Source: Siphonodentalium dalli
Lineage: Eukaryota; Mollusca; Scaphopoda; Gadilida; Siphonodentaliidae
Length of the DNA: 64,000 bases
Direction of reading: 5' to 3'
Assembly (NCBI GenBank): GCA_032622095.1
Contig: CP136069.1
Span: 3,189,566-3,253,565 of the forward strand
Shown here: positions 13,901-28,900 of the stretch, piece after piece
Layout of the letters: every line of letters starts with the position of its first letter
Numbering within the stretch: the stretch's first letter is position 1
Notes under the pieces: model-generated
The model's input: the letters and a program-made list of their open reading frames with translations, nothing else
Databases searched by the model: none
Told to the model about the DNA's origin: nothing
Translations under genes and position numbers: made by a program

Positions 13901-16900
13901 TAACCAAAAATAATGCTAACCACAGTCAAATATAGTATAAAATTGCCCAAAACCTGTTATTTTGCCGGTTTGTCAAATATCTGACACAAAAAAGTCAATT
14001 GATTTTAAAGTTATCCATCTTCGTCCGCAAATTTGGTCCGAGACAGTATTCTTGTCGACTTTTATTGGGCCACTTGATATTCGAGGTGGTGAAAAATAAT
14101 AGATTTAAAAAATCGATATCTGATCACTTTGAGCTTTGATGGGTGGGTTCCTCGACTCAAATCAAATATTATTTACCCCTGAAGCCAAAGAAATAGTAAT
14201 TTATGAGGGTCTGATCGGATTGAGTACCTTCAAATTAAATTTAAAGGTTGTCAGACGAAACTGATCTGCAGATAACTCTTGGTTGAAATTTATACAATAA
14301 CTAACCTGAATCAAAATTATTTATACAATATCTAACCTGAATCAAAATTATTTATACAATAACTAACCTGAATCAAAATTATTTATACAATAACTAACCG
14401 GAATCAAAATTATTTATACAATAACTAACCTGAATCAAAATTATTTATACAATAACTAACCTGAATCAAAATTATTTATACAATAACTAACCTGAATCAA
14501 AATTATTTATACAATAACTAACCTGAACCAAAATTATTTATACAATAACTAACCTGAATCAAAATTATTTATACAATAACTAACCTGAATCAAAATTATT
14601 TATACAATATCTAACCTGAATCAAAATTATTTATACAATATCTAACCTGAATCAAAATTATTTATACAATATCTAACCTGAATCAAAATTATTTATACAA
14701 TAACTAACCTGAATCAAAATTATTTTTCCAATATGATCTTCACAAAGATTTTTGAGAAATTCATGTCTTTCTGCTTCTTGTAACTGAAATAATTAGAAAA
14801 AAATTAGATAAACAAGTACCAGAATGATATACAGTCTAAATGAAATTAAACCCAAGCCTGCAAATAGTGTGTCTGTCATTTGCAGAATGAGGTCCCCAGA
14901 GGGTGAATTTAGTGATGCTATCCCGGACAGCGGGCTAGCATCACCAAATTCACCCTCTGGATACCTCATTCTGCTTAGGCGTCATCTTCTGGGAAGTATC
15001 TATAGTATCAAATTAACATTGTTTTTAGTTACATTTCCCTTCCAGGAAGTTTCTATATCCCCTAATATGCAGAAGATAAAATTCATAATTGAGGTGCCCA
15101 ATGGGTGAACATCACCAACTTCAACCTTCTGATCCTAGGTCTGCCATAGCAGTTGATGGCCTTACCCAGAATGAGGTCCCCAGAGGGTGAATTTAGTGAT
15201 GCTAGCCTGCTATGCGGGATAGCGTCATTAAATTTACCCGCTATTTGCAGGAAATATGGCTTGTTGCCATTCATCGGAAAGGTCTCCCCGAGAGCTTTCC
15301 GATGAATGGCAACAAGCCATATTTCCGACTAAATCCTGAAAAGTTACCCATAATTCATCTGTGGTTATGGAGTCGATTACTTAGGGCATTACTGTATACA
15401 TAATAGAATTGTATTTGCAAAGATATTAAAAAAAATAGTGTTTTCTCCAAACCTATGGATATGACATCACTTGACAGATAAGGATTATTACAACTTCGAA
15501 TAATTGTATAGTAAATGCCAAGTGCATATTCTAAATTAGGAGATGATGCAACATGACCATTGTACATCTCAATAATATTATTATAACGTGCTTATCTCTA
15601 TATTTTCATTACATTGTTCTTTATTATATAACATTTGAATGGCAAAACTTGTATTCTGCATGTATAGTGAAGCAAACCTTGAAACAGCCATTTTATTGCC
15701 ATTTGTTTGGGGTAAATTCTGATATTTTTTGGCCAAATTAAATCCTCATTTTCTGGGCTCACAATTAATGAATAATATACATATATATACGGATGGTCTT
15801 CACGGTGGGTTTTGCTGCTAAAATAGTCACATCCGTTAAAACCGCCATAAACAGAAAGAATATTAAAATATAGACATATTATATTCGTATACCGATCATA
15901 AATATCGCGTAAATAGTATGTTATTGCCAAGTTCGTACGCTGTGTTAGTAAACAAAGGCCATCGTATTATGTTACAGAGCAGTACATAAAATAGAATGCG
16001 ATAAGCAAAACACTCAACACCGGATATCAATAATTTGGGTTTTTGAATTAGATTTGCCATTTTTGGGTACCGGTACAAAATTTTTTGGCCAAATTAATTT
16101 TTGCACGAAAGCCCATTTATAAAATCATTATAGTGAGTAAGAACATAATTGTAATCAGTGAATATACTTTAACCTTGTATTCTCTTATATATGCAAGGCT
16201 CCCTATGGGAGAGATATCACTCCTTCATGGGACAAAAGTAGGGAGAAGTGTCACATTTTAAGGAGATGTCTCCCAAGTCACCCTCTAGGCTGGTCCTCTC
16301 CCAAGTTACCATCTCTGCTGGTCCCGGTCTCCCAAGTCACCCTCTAGGCTGGACTTCCCCCAAGTCACCCTCTAGGCTGGTCCTCTCCCAAGTCACCCTC
16401 TAGACTGGTCTTCTCCCAACTTACCATCTTGGTTGGTACTCTCCCAAGTCACCCTTTTGGCTGGTCCCCACCCAAGTCACACTTTTAGATGGTCCCCTCT
16501 CAAGTCACCCTCTAGGCTGGTCCTCTCCCAAGTTACCATCTCGGCTGGCCCCGGTCTCCCAAGTCACCCTCTAGGCTGGACTTCCCCCAAGTCACCCTCT
16601 AGGCAGGTCCCCACCCAAGTCACACTTTTAGATGGTCCCCTCTCAAGTCACCCTCTCGGCTGGTCCCCTCCCAAGTTGGCCACTAGGCTGGTCACCCTCC
16701 CAAGTTGGCCTCTAGGCTGGTCACCCTCCCAAGTTGGCCTCTAGGCTGGTCCCCTACCAAGTTGGCCTCCAGCTATATAGGCTGGTCCCCTCGCAAGTCA
16801 CCCTCTAGGCTGGTTCCCTCCCAAGTCTCCCTCTAGGCTGGTTCCCTCCCAAGTATCACTCTAGGCTGGTCCCTGTCTCCCAAGTGACTTCTCGGCTGGT

Positions 16901-19900
16901 CCCCTCCCAAGTGACCATCTGGGCTGGTCCCCGTCTGCCAAGTCACCATCTAAGCTGGTTCCCTCCCAAGTCACCAAGTCTGCAAATAGTGTGTCTGTCA
17001 TTTGCAGAATGAGGTCCCCAGAGGGTGAATTTAGTGATGCTATCCCGCATAGTGGGCTAGCATCACCAAATTCACCCTCTAGATACCTCATTCTGCTTAG
17101 GCTTCTGGGAAGTATCTATAGTATTAAATTAACATTGTTTTTAGTTACGTTTTCCCTTCTGGGAAGTTTCTATATCCCCTAATTTTCAGAAGATAAAATT
17201 CATAATTGAGTGCCCAATGGGTGAACATCACCAACTTCAATTAGGAAACTAGGTCTACCATAGCAGTTGAGGGCCTTAGCAGAATGAGGTCCCCCAGAGG
17301 GTGAATTTAGTGATGCTAGCCCACTGTGCAGGATAGCATCACTAAATTCACCCTCTGGGGACCCCATTCTGCAAATGACACCATCTAGGCTGGTCCCTGG
17401 ATCCACTGACCTTGACATTTCTCTTTTCCACGTATTTTCTGTAGCTTCTTTGAATACATGTGGCAGCCCGAGTTTCATGGTGGAACACTTCATCTCTCTT
17501 ATTCCGCAGATACCGCCTCACGTTCCGCTGGATACATTTGGCAGCCTCGGTTTGTTGATAGTACACCTCTTCTAGTTTTTTCCGCAGATACCTTCTCACA
17601 TGACGCTGAAGCCTCACAACAGCCAGCAGCATCTTCTTATCCTGTCGTCGCTTCAGATAGCGACGGACGGTGGCCTGTAGTTTAACCACGGCTTTAATCT
17701 GCTCGTAACACTTCCTAGCACGGTAACCACGGTAAACGCTCTGGATCTTCACAGCAGCAGATCTGTTTCTTCCATTAAAACTTTTCAGTTTTTTCATAAA
17801 CAAATAGGATCGGACGTATCGCTGGATACAAACAATAGAGTCTTTGATAACCGTATATCGTTTCCTGGCAACACGCCCTCTGAACACTGACTGTATACAA
17901 ACGACGGCATGCAGAGTATTCAGGTAAATAGTCCGTTGTCGATAATTTCTGAAGGTTGCTTGGATACGAGTTGCAGCTTTTACACAAACGACGGCATGTA
18001 GAGTATTCAGGTAAATAGTTCGTTGTCGATACATTCTGAAGGTTGCTTGGATACGAGTTGCAGCTTTTACACAAACGACGGCATGCAGAGTATTCAGGTA
18101 AATAGTCCGTTGTCGATACTTTCTGAAGTTTGCTTGGATATGAGTTACAGCTTTTATCCTCTCATCAGATTTTCTTGTCTGCCATTTTCGGAAGTATTTC
18201 TGTATCTGAATAACAGACGACTTGATCTGTTGGTATCTCACGACATCTCTCCGTCTTTCCAAACAAGCCCTCCATCGCGTCTGTAGCTTAATAACAGAAG
18301 ATTTTATTTGTTGGTATCTCACGACATCTCTCCGTCTTTCCAAATAAGCCCTCCATCTCGTCTGTATCTGAATAACAGAAGATTTGATCTGTTGGTATCT
18401 CATGAGGTCTCTCTGTCTTTCCAAACAAGCCCTCCATCTCGTCTGAATAATTCTCACAGCTTTCTGGTATTCCCTGTATTTACGTCGACAATTTGTCATT
18501 CTGATGAGTGACTGCAGTTTAACAACCAACGTACGTGTCCGAATATAATCTTGATGGACAAGAAACCTCCTGATAAATGATTGAATTACAACCGCTGACT
18601 TAACCCGTTCCAGATAGGACTGACGAATTATTCTTCCACAACATACATTCCTCCAGTGAAGCTGTATGACCAGGGCGGCATACTTCTTGCAGAGAAACTC
18701 TTTTTGTTGCTTATAACCCCTGTATCGACATTGTATCAATACAATCTTTCTTCTGATTTCCATATACATTTTCCTTACTATGAACATTCTGTAATAGCTT
18801 TGAATTGTAACAGCGCATCGATTTAGTTTCAAAGCTTTTCGTTCTTGGAACTGCCTGAAATGTTTCTGCAGGCAGTTAATGGCCAATCTCCTCCGTTGGA
18901 AGTCAAATTGATCGTTTAATCCTTTCAGGCTAGCTAGATACACTTCCTTTGATTTTGCAGCGATGGCGTGCAGGTGTCTAACGCTCTCCATGTTACAGCT
19001 AATAATCCGACAGGACGTGAATGGCGTTGACGGCAGACGATGGTGATGAGGCTTCTCCATAAACTCTGCGAGAATAAACTGAACATGTCTGCTATCGCAT
19101 TCTTTAGAAATGAGTTGATTTTTTAATTTCGTGACATTTGAACGACGGAACCAATTCTGGATTATTACAGCTGCGTACACACTCTGCGCAGACTTCAGCC
19201 GGCATTGCTGACATCTGTACGCACTCTGAACAATTTTAGCAGATTTGTGTAAAAGAGCAATATGTTTTTGTATGAGATACCGTCTGAAGTGTTTCTGTAT
19301 CGTTACTGATGCCGAGACTAAGCGACTGAATTTCACCCTCGTCCTCCGACACAACTGGTTTGATCTAACACGACTCTGCATGCTGACAATCAAATGACGC
19401 GATTGAATGTACTTTCGTCTAACTGACAGCATTTTCATCCATGATTGGATCTTGATAGCAGACTTCATCTCAACTGCATACTTCTTCGCTTTCCAAGATC
19501 TGTATGCGGACTGGATTGTGACGCATGCGGATTTCTGTCGAACATACTCCCCGCGAGACTTCTGCATGTTTGATACAGATCTCATCCACCGTTGGATACT
19601 AATAGCGGCATTCAGTGTCTGCTTGTATTTTATTCTAGCTTGATGCATCCTAAAATTCTTCTGAAGCACAATGCTTGCCTGAAACATAAACCCCGAAATT
19701 AAATGTGAATATATAAATTATCATGGTCCACTGAGAATCAACTGATAAATTTAAACAGGTTTATTTATTTTAAACTTTTTTCTTATAGACAAACAACTTA
19801 ATCATTCACTCATAAATGCTCAACACCTTAGTTAACCCTTTACCCAACAAAATGCCCAAATAAAGCTTCAACAGCCTAAAATATATTCGGTCTGTCTCAA

Positions 19901-22900
19901 TAAAACCATACAAATATGGATATCATTGGAACCGGTTCATTGACCACATTGTGATGGTTAAAGTTATGCCCTGTGCCAATGCATTCTCTTATATATGCGA
20001 GTCGACCATAGGTCGCCTCGCATATATAAGAGAATGCATTGGCCTAAAAAAAAAATTATAATATTTTTCTACATTCTTTGACAATTTTATCATTTTTAAT
20101 ATGTGTTAAGCCAATGCATTCTCTTATATATGCGAGGCGACCTATGGTCGACTCGCATATATAAGAGAATGCATTGGCACAGGGCCGTTCTGTTGGGTAA
20201 AGGGTTAATAGAATATTTTAGAAGTTAATAGAATATTTTAGATTTTTGTTGTTCAGTTGTGATGGTATTTCTAATTCTCTGAAAGTAAGAAATTTCTCTA
20301 CAAGTAGCATAGTCCAATTTGACTTGATTTCTCACAGTGGCATCATGACAGGGTTCATACACCTAGCTGAGAGTAAAATTCCATAACTTTTAGATATATA
20401 TTGATTTCTCACAGTGGCACCATGACCGGGTTCATACACCTAGCTGAGAGTAAAATTCCATAACTTTTAGATATATATTGATTTCTCACAGTGGCATCAT
20501 GACAGGGTTCATACATCTAGTTGAGAGTAAAATTCCTTAACTTTTTCAAGACTTTCGGACAGATTTTTCAGTTAAAACATTCCATAACTTTTCCATACCT
20601 CGTACCTAGCTAAACAATGAGGAAGACCAATATATAGAGGATCTCACATGAGTTTCTAGTTTATACGGAATTTATCAACCGAGTTCACTAAATTCGATTT
20701 GAGCCGAGGTTTACTGAGGCTCAAATTGAATTTAGTGGACGAGGCTGATAAATTACGTATAAAATAGGACGAGTGTGAGATACCTTTTATCACATGATCA
20801 AATAAACCCGAAGCAACGCGCAATATTCATCGAAAACAACAATCATAAACTACAGCGATCGCAAGTTATTTGAAGAACGCCGTGACGTCATTGCACGCGC
20901 TGATATTAAACACATATACGTTAGTTAAAATGAGCCCTTTATCTGCAAAGATGCATTTAACTAATTAAGCTGATATGAACAATAAATCATAAATGGTTCG
21001 CATCTGCACCCAGAGTCTATAATTTCTAAAATCATTGGGAAAAAAATTACGATTTTCCGGTTATGGATCACGATTTATTTCGAACAAGGCAATACAACGA
21101 TTAAAACTATGTTTGCACCCTATAAAATGGTGCTCTCGGATAATTTTGTCGCCAAATATATTCAGTAACATCAGGTAACATCGGTGAATTTAGAGAGAGT
21201 ACGCATTGACATAATTGTTTTAGGTCCGTTCGATTCGCGTTCTGTTATTGCGTATATAAATGAGTTCGGGTAAGTGAGACAATTCGTGTTTCGGCATACC
21301 GTAAAACGTGTAGTTCCAACTATAACTACGGAGATGGTATCGTAAGCTTACACGATAAGAACGGAAAGTAACAGCGTTTATTTACCTAAGAACTCGGCCT
21401 TGGGATATGACTTTTCAAGACCTTGAATCTCAGGGGAGCTTATTTTCAAGACTTTTCCCATAGTAGGGTGAAAAAAGGTCCCATTTTCCAGAATTTTCAA
21501 GGGTATTGAATCGAAATGTTCGAATTCCATAACTTTTCCAGGATTCCAGACCCGCGTACGAACCCTGCATGATAAATTATGTCAGCTCAATTAGTATTTA
21601 TATTAATCTAGATACAAACATGCTTAAATTTAACATTGTAACGTGGATCACCGGAGACATAGCAGAAGTATATGAACTACAAACCTGCTTTAATTTAACG
21701 TAGTATCCGTGTATCACTCGGGCCTTCCACCAGGCCTGTATAGCTATAGCCGACCCGAGCTGTAGTATGTATGCTCTGCGATCTTGCAGCAGAAGGATCT
21801 TCAATCTGAGCCGCCTCTGCATCGAAATGATTACTCTTCTGGAGCAGTTGTATCTCCGTCGTTGAATCCATCCCCTAACTCTAGACTGCAGAAACATAAC
21901 CTGCCGTCTAATCCGCCGATATTCAGCCTGATCTCGATGCCGTCTCCACACTGCCTGGATGACAGTAGCGGCTCCTTCTCTTCTCTTCGTGTAACCTCTC
22001 CATGACCTCTGTATGATGACGCAAGCTTTTCGTTTCATTTTAAATCCACTCTCCGTCTTCTTCGTCAGTAGTCTCGATTTGTAGAATGTTTGAATAATGA
22101 CAGCAGCCTTTTTAAGTCTGTGATACCGCATCCTTACTGAATGCATTCTAGAATAACTTTGAATGATGATCGCAGCACACTTTTGAGTTAAATATAGTCT
22201 TTGCTGCTTATATGATTTATAACATTTCTGAATCATCAGGGCGGCAGTGTTCCACTTTGAGATTTCATACCGCTGTCTGTAACCTCTATATAATCTTTGT
22301 ATGACGACAGCAGCTAGTCGTCTCTGCTTCATATCGCATCTAACTCTGTGTCCTTTGTAATGTTTCTGGACAACAAATGTAGCATCCCTTAGTTTCTTAT
22401 ACAAATGCCTTTGCATATATCCTCTAAAATAGCGTTGTATGGTCACTGCACACAATTTAATCTTCTGAAACTCACGTCTGTTCCTGTATCCTCTGAAATA
22501 GCGTTGAAGGGTCAGAGCACATGATTTAATCTTCTGAAACCCACGTCTGTCCCTGTATCCTCTAAAATAGCGTTGTATGGTCACTGCACACAATTTAATC
22601 TTCTGAAACTCACGTCTATCCCTGTATCCTCTGAAATAGCGTTGTATGGTCACTGCACACGATTTAATCTTCTGAAACTCACGTCTATCCCTGTATCCTC
22701 TGAAATAGCGTTGTATGGTCAGAGCACATGATTTAATCTTCTGAAACTCACGTCTATCCCTGTATCCTCTGAAATAGCGTTGTATGGTCACTGCACACGA
22801 TTTAATCTTCTGAAACTCACGTCTATCCCTGTATCCTCTAAAATAGCGTTGTATGGTCACTGCGCATGATTTAATCTTCTGAAACTCACGTCTGTCCCTG

Positions 22901-25900
22901 TATCCTCTAAAATAGCGTTGTATGGTCACTGCACACAATTTAATCTTCTGAAACTCACGTCTGTTCCTGTATCCTCTGAAATAGCGTTGTATGGTCACTG
23001 CACACAATTTAATCTTCTGAAACTCATGTCTACCCCTGTATCCTCTAAAATAGCGTTGTATGGTCACTGCGCATGATTTAATCTTCTGAAACTCACGTCT
23101 GTCCCTGTATCCTCTGAAATAGCGTTGTATGGTCACAGCACACGATTTAATCTTCTGAAACTCGCGTCTGTCCCTGTATCCTCTAAAATAAACTTGAATT
23201 GACAATGTAGCTGATTTTAACTCCAGAAACTCACTCCTTGCTAACTTCATCAAATATCTCGAGCGTACTGCCGTTTGAATAACCATCGCTGCATTTCTCT
23301 TCTTCATATAATTTCTTCTCTCCACAACCACCCGACGATTTTTCTGAACAACTCTCACAGCTTCCTGTATTTTCTTGTATTCCTGTCTCTGTCGGTATCC
23401 TTTCCAGGAACTCTGAATAATCATCGAAGCGCAACGTTGTCGTAGCATTTTTCTGTGGTGATAAACCCTCCATGCTTTTTGAATGGACACCGCAGATCGT
23501 CTTACAGTAACGTACTGCTCTCTAAATTTCTTACGAGCCGTATATGCCCGGACACTTCTCTGTAGCACGACTACAGCATGCTTCTTACAATTGTAATCTC
23601 GCCTAGCAACAAGCCCACGATAATAACTCTGTAGTAACACTGCTGCGGATCTCATCCTAATGTACTCTCTCGTCTCAATGAACGACCTGAAGTGCGTTTG
23701 AATGGTTACAGCTGAACGCCGAATTCTGCGGTACTCAAGTTGAGCAACATTCCTCTTCAACTTAGCTCTGTAAATGTTCTGCATAACGACTGCCGCATTC
23801 TTCATCTGAACAAAGTTCTTTCTTGCTAACCAGCCTCTGATCGCTCGCTGCAGTGTAAGAGCTGATGTCTTCTTGCGACAGTATTCTTTCAGTAGAACGT
23901 GACACCTCCACTGAGTCTGTATCATTGTTGCTGCTTCCATTTCTTTCACTGATCTCATCTCGATAATTTTCCTGTACTGGCGTTGCATTACGACAGCTGC
24001 AATTCTCAGCTTTGTATAACCTTGACACACACCTTTCATCAGTTTCCACGATCTGAATCGCTGTTGAATAATCATTGCCGATGATTTTTTCTCAGTAAAC
24101 ATCTTCCTCTCATGCACGCATCTCAACACTGACTGGATCTTTATTGTTGCTCTCTTCTTTTTTTCGTATTCTTTTCTTGCTAAGAAACCAACAACAGCGC
24201 TCTGAAATGAAATACATAACAAAATGTATAAATATGAAATATAAGGCATTTAAAAAGAAATACAGGGCTGTGTTCTCAGGTAATTATATAGGAGAAATTG
24301 AACGAGGGAGGCTTTATAAATAAATACCTGTGTTCTCCAGTGTTCTCAGGTAATTACATGTGAGAAATTGGATGAGGGAGGTAATTTAACTAATTTTATG
24401 GTAAAAATCCTACAACTTCCAAATTGTTGTATAAAATCTGTCATCCAATGCGTTTTAGCCAATAAGTCTTCAACAGAAACCTACCTAAAGGTCTAATTGT
24501 GGGTCAATTGGAGAATTAGTTTTGAACTCTTTTAAAATTTTGGATAAAATAGTAAAGAATTTCTTTTGATGAGGCCCTCTTCTTGGCGATTAATAATCAA
24601 AATTGAAATTCCCTGCCGATTTTACCCGTCTATATGAGCACCATTGACAGTCTCCCTTTCTGATATTAGTTGTAATTTTACATCTGGTGATACAGTCTGG
24701 TGTGCACGAATTTCGTAATCAACAGCCCCTAGTCGACACCAACCATGTACCGGTATATACAACCTGAACATCCCACATGAATTTCTCAAACTATGTTTTA
24801 GACATTTTGATTTCTAAGTGTTTGAATGCAGGTTATATCGTAAATTTATTAGAATGTCCATATCTATAGTGTTGAAACGATTAGCGATTTTAAGGAATCG
24901 ACTAGTCGCCAGAGGTGATCGACTACTAGTCGACTAGTTGGACCCCTTCCAAGAGTTCCCGTTTCTATGCCCATATGACGTATAAAATGGGCCATGTGGC
25001 ATCGCAGTTTTGAGTATACAACTCTTCGTTTCAGAACGTTCAAACGGAAAGCACGTGAACTATATAATCTCCCGTTTTGCCCGTGAGTCTCCCAATTTGA
25101 TGTCTTAAACCCAGCTCTCATGCAACCTCCATATAATCTCACGGTTCGGGGAATGCAGGTAATAAAAACTTATTTCAACAAAATTGTCGCCGGTAACAAG
25201 GAAATATATACGCAAGTCTCGTTCGTAAGTCTCGCTAACGAGATGTCGGGTGTATTCTATTGATGAGGCCCTCTCTGAATAGGTGCCTCATGTCGCTGGC
25301 TGGGGGGGGGTATGGGTATTAGAATCTATTCAGTTACTGAGTTGACTTTACCAGCTTGACTTGTCGCAAATTATGTTTCGTATATCATTGAAGCCATTTT
25401 GTTGCATCATTACTCTAGTATTACACGTGCCACAGTGAGAAGTTATCACTGGTCAATTGCGTCACATCGAACTAGACAGTGTTCAGGCGGCAGCGACACT
25501 TCATTTCTTTGATGATCAACATAAAAGAAACCGCTCCTACACGTGCATACATTGGGTTCAGTACAGGTCATGGAGTTCACCGCCCATGCGTGACTGATGG
25601 CATCGTTAAAGGAACAATGCAATAAGGCTTTAAGAAGTTAATATGTGTTAACTGTTACAGATTACGTTATAATATGGCAGTGCAATGGCACTGCTATCAT
25701 GATAGCACATAGGTAGTGCTTTTTCCCGACTAATCGACTAGCATATTTCGGGATCGACTAATTTAATAGTTGCATCGACTACGACTAGTCGATTAATCGT
25801 TTCAACACTACATATCTATCATTATATTTATCGATGCAGTGTTGCTGACCTAGATGAGTATCACATTTTATGCTCAAACTGAAAAATATAATATTAGGAT

Positions 25901-28900
25901 AAACTTCAGTGGCAAAGTACTGTTCGCGTGCATTCCAGATGAAGTGACAGTCATATCGGTAGATGTAGAGTTTGTAGACAGACTTTGAAGTAGCTAGATG
26001 CAGAAAGCTTCCGGCACATTCGCAGTCTAATAGTATCACAATTGTGCATGTATATGGGTAATGTTACGACATGAATTTTCCATTCCTTTATTAGCCAATA
26101 AAACTGAAACAATATGTTCTTCATACTTGTAAAATAGTCATAAATTTAGTTCTTGGTGATGCTTCAAGGTGATAATACCAATGTGCTAGTTCCCTTCATG
26201 ATTAATTAAAGATGTGGGAAAATGACATCGTGACTGATGTTGCACCAAAACGACATGGATTTTGAGCCCCCGTAGAGAGATTACCTTTCTCCAAAAATAC
26301 AGGCATTCTGGAATTAGTTTTTGTTCGCCAAAATTGGGACGGGGATACTCTTCAATAGAACTTAAAGTATATGTTTATTGATAACTTTGGTTATGTACAG
26401 ATTCAGAACTTTAACGTGGTCACATAGGAATTGGTTTGATTTTGTATTAATCACCGCGTTACCAAAACAAATCAGAACATTACCACGTCAGACGTAGATA
26501 AAAAGCACAACGCTTTGAATATGTGAAAGCATGTACAGTAACTTCTGCTTTTAAAATGCGACATATTTCAACAATGCAAAATCAGAATTGTTCCACTTTT
26601 CCAACAGATAAGATGCGTGGATTTTATGATATCGTAATCGCAACCATGCATCGGAATCGCGACAATGCAGACGGGCTTATTTGGAGTCCAAGACAACCAT
26701 CAGCATTTTATTTACAGGGGGCAATGATTATTAAGGTATTGTCATGTATATTGCATGGAGTGATGATAGTTACCACTGAAACTTTTATTTATACTTTTCC
26801 AGGGAAATATGGTGAATAGTCGACTAGATGATCACCAAAATTCTAGTCGACGTTAACTAATCGTTTCAACACTAGAGCAGTTTCATGACCAAAAAAAATC
26901 TTTTTAAAACACTTTTTACCATTTTTTCTTACATTCTTTAACAATTTTATAATTTTTAATGTGTTAAGCCAATGCATTCTCTTATATATGCGAGGCGACC
27001 TATGGTCGACTCGCATATATAAGAGAATGCATTGGCACAGGGCCCTGTTCAAATAAATGCTTAGCATTTCTTACTACAAAGTGAATTTGAAATCCACAAA
27101 AAGACAACGCTATTCAGAATTTTAACGAGTTTTTAGCTGACCTGAATTTTGGCAGCAGCTTGGTTTTCAATAGCCGCTTCTTCTATTTCTGTCTGCTTCT
27201 TGAGATATTTTCGAACGACGTAGCCCCTCCAGCCTGACTGAATGGTCGCAGCAGATGCAGTCTTTCTTATATCACGCCTTCGGTGAAGGAAGTTGACAAC
27301 ATGTTTCTGGATAATTCTAACTGCATCCAATTTCACCTGCATGAAACGTTACCATCATTTAGGACACAGAACAAAAATATCGAGTTTATCAGGGCAATGT
27401 GGAGGGTCCTTAAATCCTGTGTTGATGTTAATATGTCGGGGGGAAGTGAAAACGAACTTATCCGTTTCCTGGTTGAGATTTCCGATTCATTAAGACATGT
27501 GCTAACCCTTTCATAACGGGAGCTTGACTGGAAAAACCCATAGAGAGCCCCACATAAACCCCATAGAGAGCCCCACATAAAGCCCCACATAAACCCCATA
27601 GAGAGCGCCACATAAACCCCATAGAGAGCCCCACATAAACAGCAGCAGACAACGCTCTGTGGTGCATGCTTCCATATGTATGAGGCTCCCTGTGGGTTAA
27701 ACATTAAACTTTATACATGTACTAGTATATTGCCTCAGTTATTAACCCTTTTGTGACTGGACCTGCGTAGTCGACCATAGATCGCCTCGCATATAAGAGA
27801 ATCCATTGGCCCAACAATTGTTTATCATTTTTTATAAATTTGTCTTACATTCTTTAACAATATTTATCAATTTTTATAATTTTTTTTACATTTTTTAACG
27901 ATTATAAAAACTAGAATGCACTCAGAGAGATGCCAACGTGCGCAAAAATGTAATAAACAATAATTTAAAAAATAATTTTACTGTATTTTACTTATAAATT
28001 TATTTAATTTAATGTTAGCAAAAAAAGACAATTACCATTTCTCATTTCATCACAGATAAAAGGCAAATTACTATATTAATCATTTAAGTAATTAAAACCA
28101 ATTCCATGTTGCCGAAAGGATGAGACTTTAATATCGATTACATTTTTTTCAACGGCATATTTTCATTTTCCGATAGTCAAAGTTGACCAAAGGAGCAATT
28201 ATAAGAAATAATTAATATTATTTGTGTAAATATTGATAGCAGCCAATATGCAACAATAAATATAAATAATTAATCAATAACGATCATTTTATGTAATAAT
28301 AAACTCTTCAAACGGTGTTTGTGTCAACAAATGCGTTTTGTTTTGTGTTCCGTCATTCGTCGTATTTGACCCGGAACTCGGCTGAAGGTTAGGCTATTCA
28401 GCATATTGCGTCGAATTACGAAATCGCATTTTGAATGTCTCTCTTTTCCCGCACAATAAAAAGAGGTCTTCACACGAACCAAAAATTATCAAACTTCCCA
28501 ATTATAAGTAAAAATACCCAAATGAAGAAGTCTATGTAGGTCCCGAAGGAGTCTATAGACTCTTTGATGTAGAGTTCCGATGGAGAAAATGTAGGTCGAT
28601 CTATTTTTGTCATAACTCTGACGTATTTTGACCTGGGAAAAAAATCTAAATCGAGGCTCACTACGAGCATGCCAGTTTTAAATATAGAAACAGGGAATCC
28701 CGACAAATGGCGATATCGGCGACAAACAAATAATTGAAAACACATAAAATAAACATAGCAAAAACGCGGCACAGTTAAAATGTTTTACGTCGTTTTTGGT
28801 GACGTCATGGAGTGAAACGGAGTAGGGTTGACACCAACGTACGAATCTGTCTGATCGCCATACTGTTGCGCGAGCGCACGAAATAATATCAAATTTGTTA

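Noticed and set aside
14824-15108. Small ORFs such as those reading [14 protein letters not shown] at many places (1403, 5357, 14824, 16861, 44547, 57442)
   Set aside because: All are the GGTCCCCAGAGGGTGAATTT transposon hairpin read through; they recur with the repeat and have no independent support.
17348-17410. Extension of the ASPM IQ exon past NVK into [15 protein letters not shown]
   Set aside because: That sequence is minisatellite and foldback transposon. The GTCAGT donor at 17410 joins exon 13 in frame and restores an IQ motif.
27333-27704. 123-codon frame rich in [11 protein letters not shown]
   Set aside because: It is a translation of 22-bp repeats inside a TTAACCC MITE.
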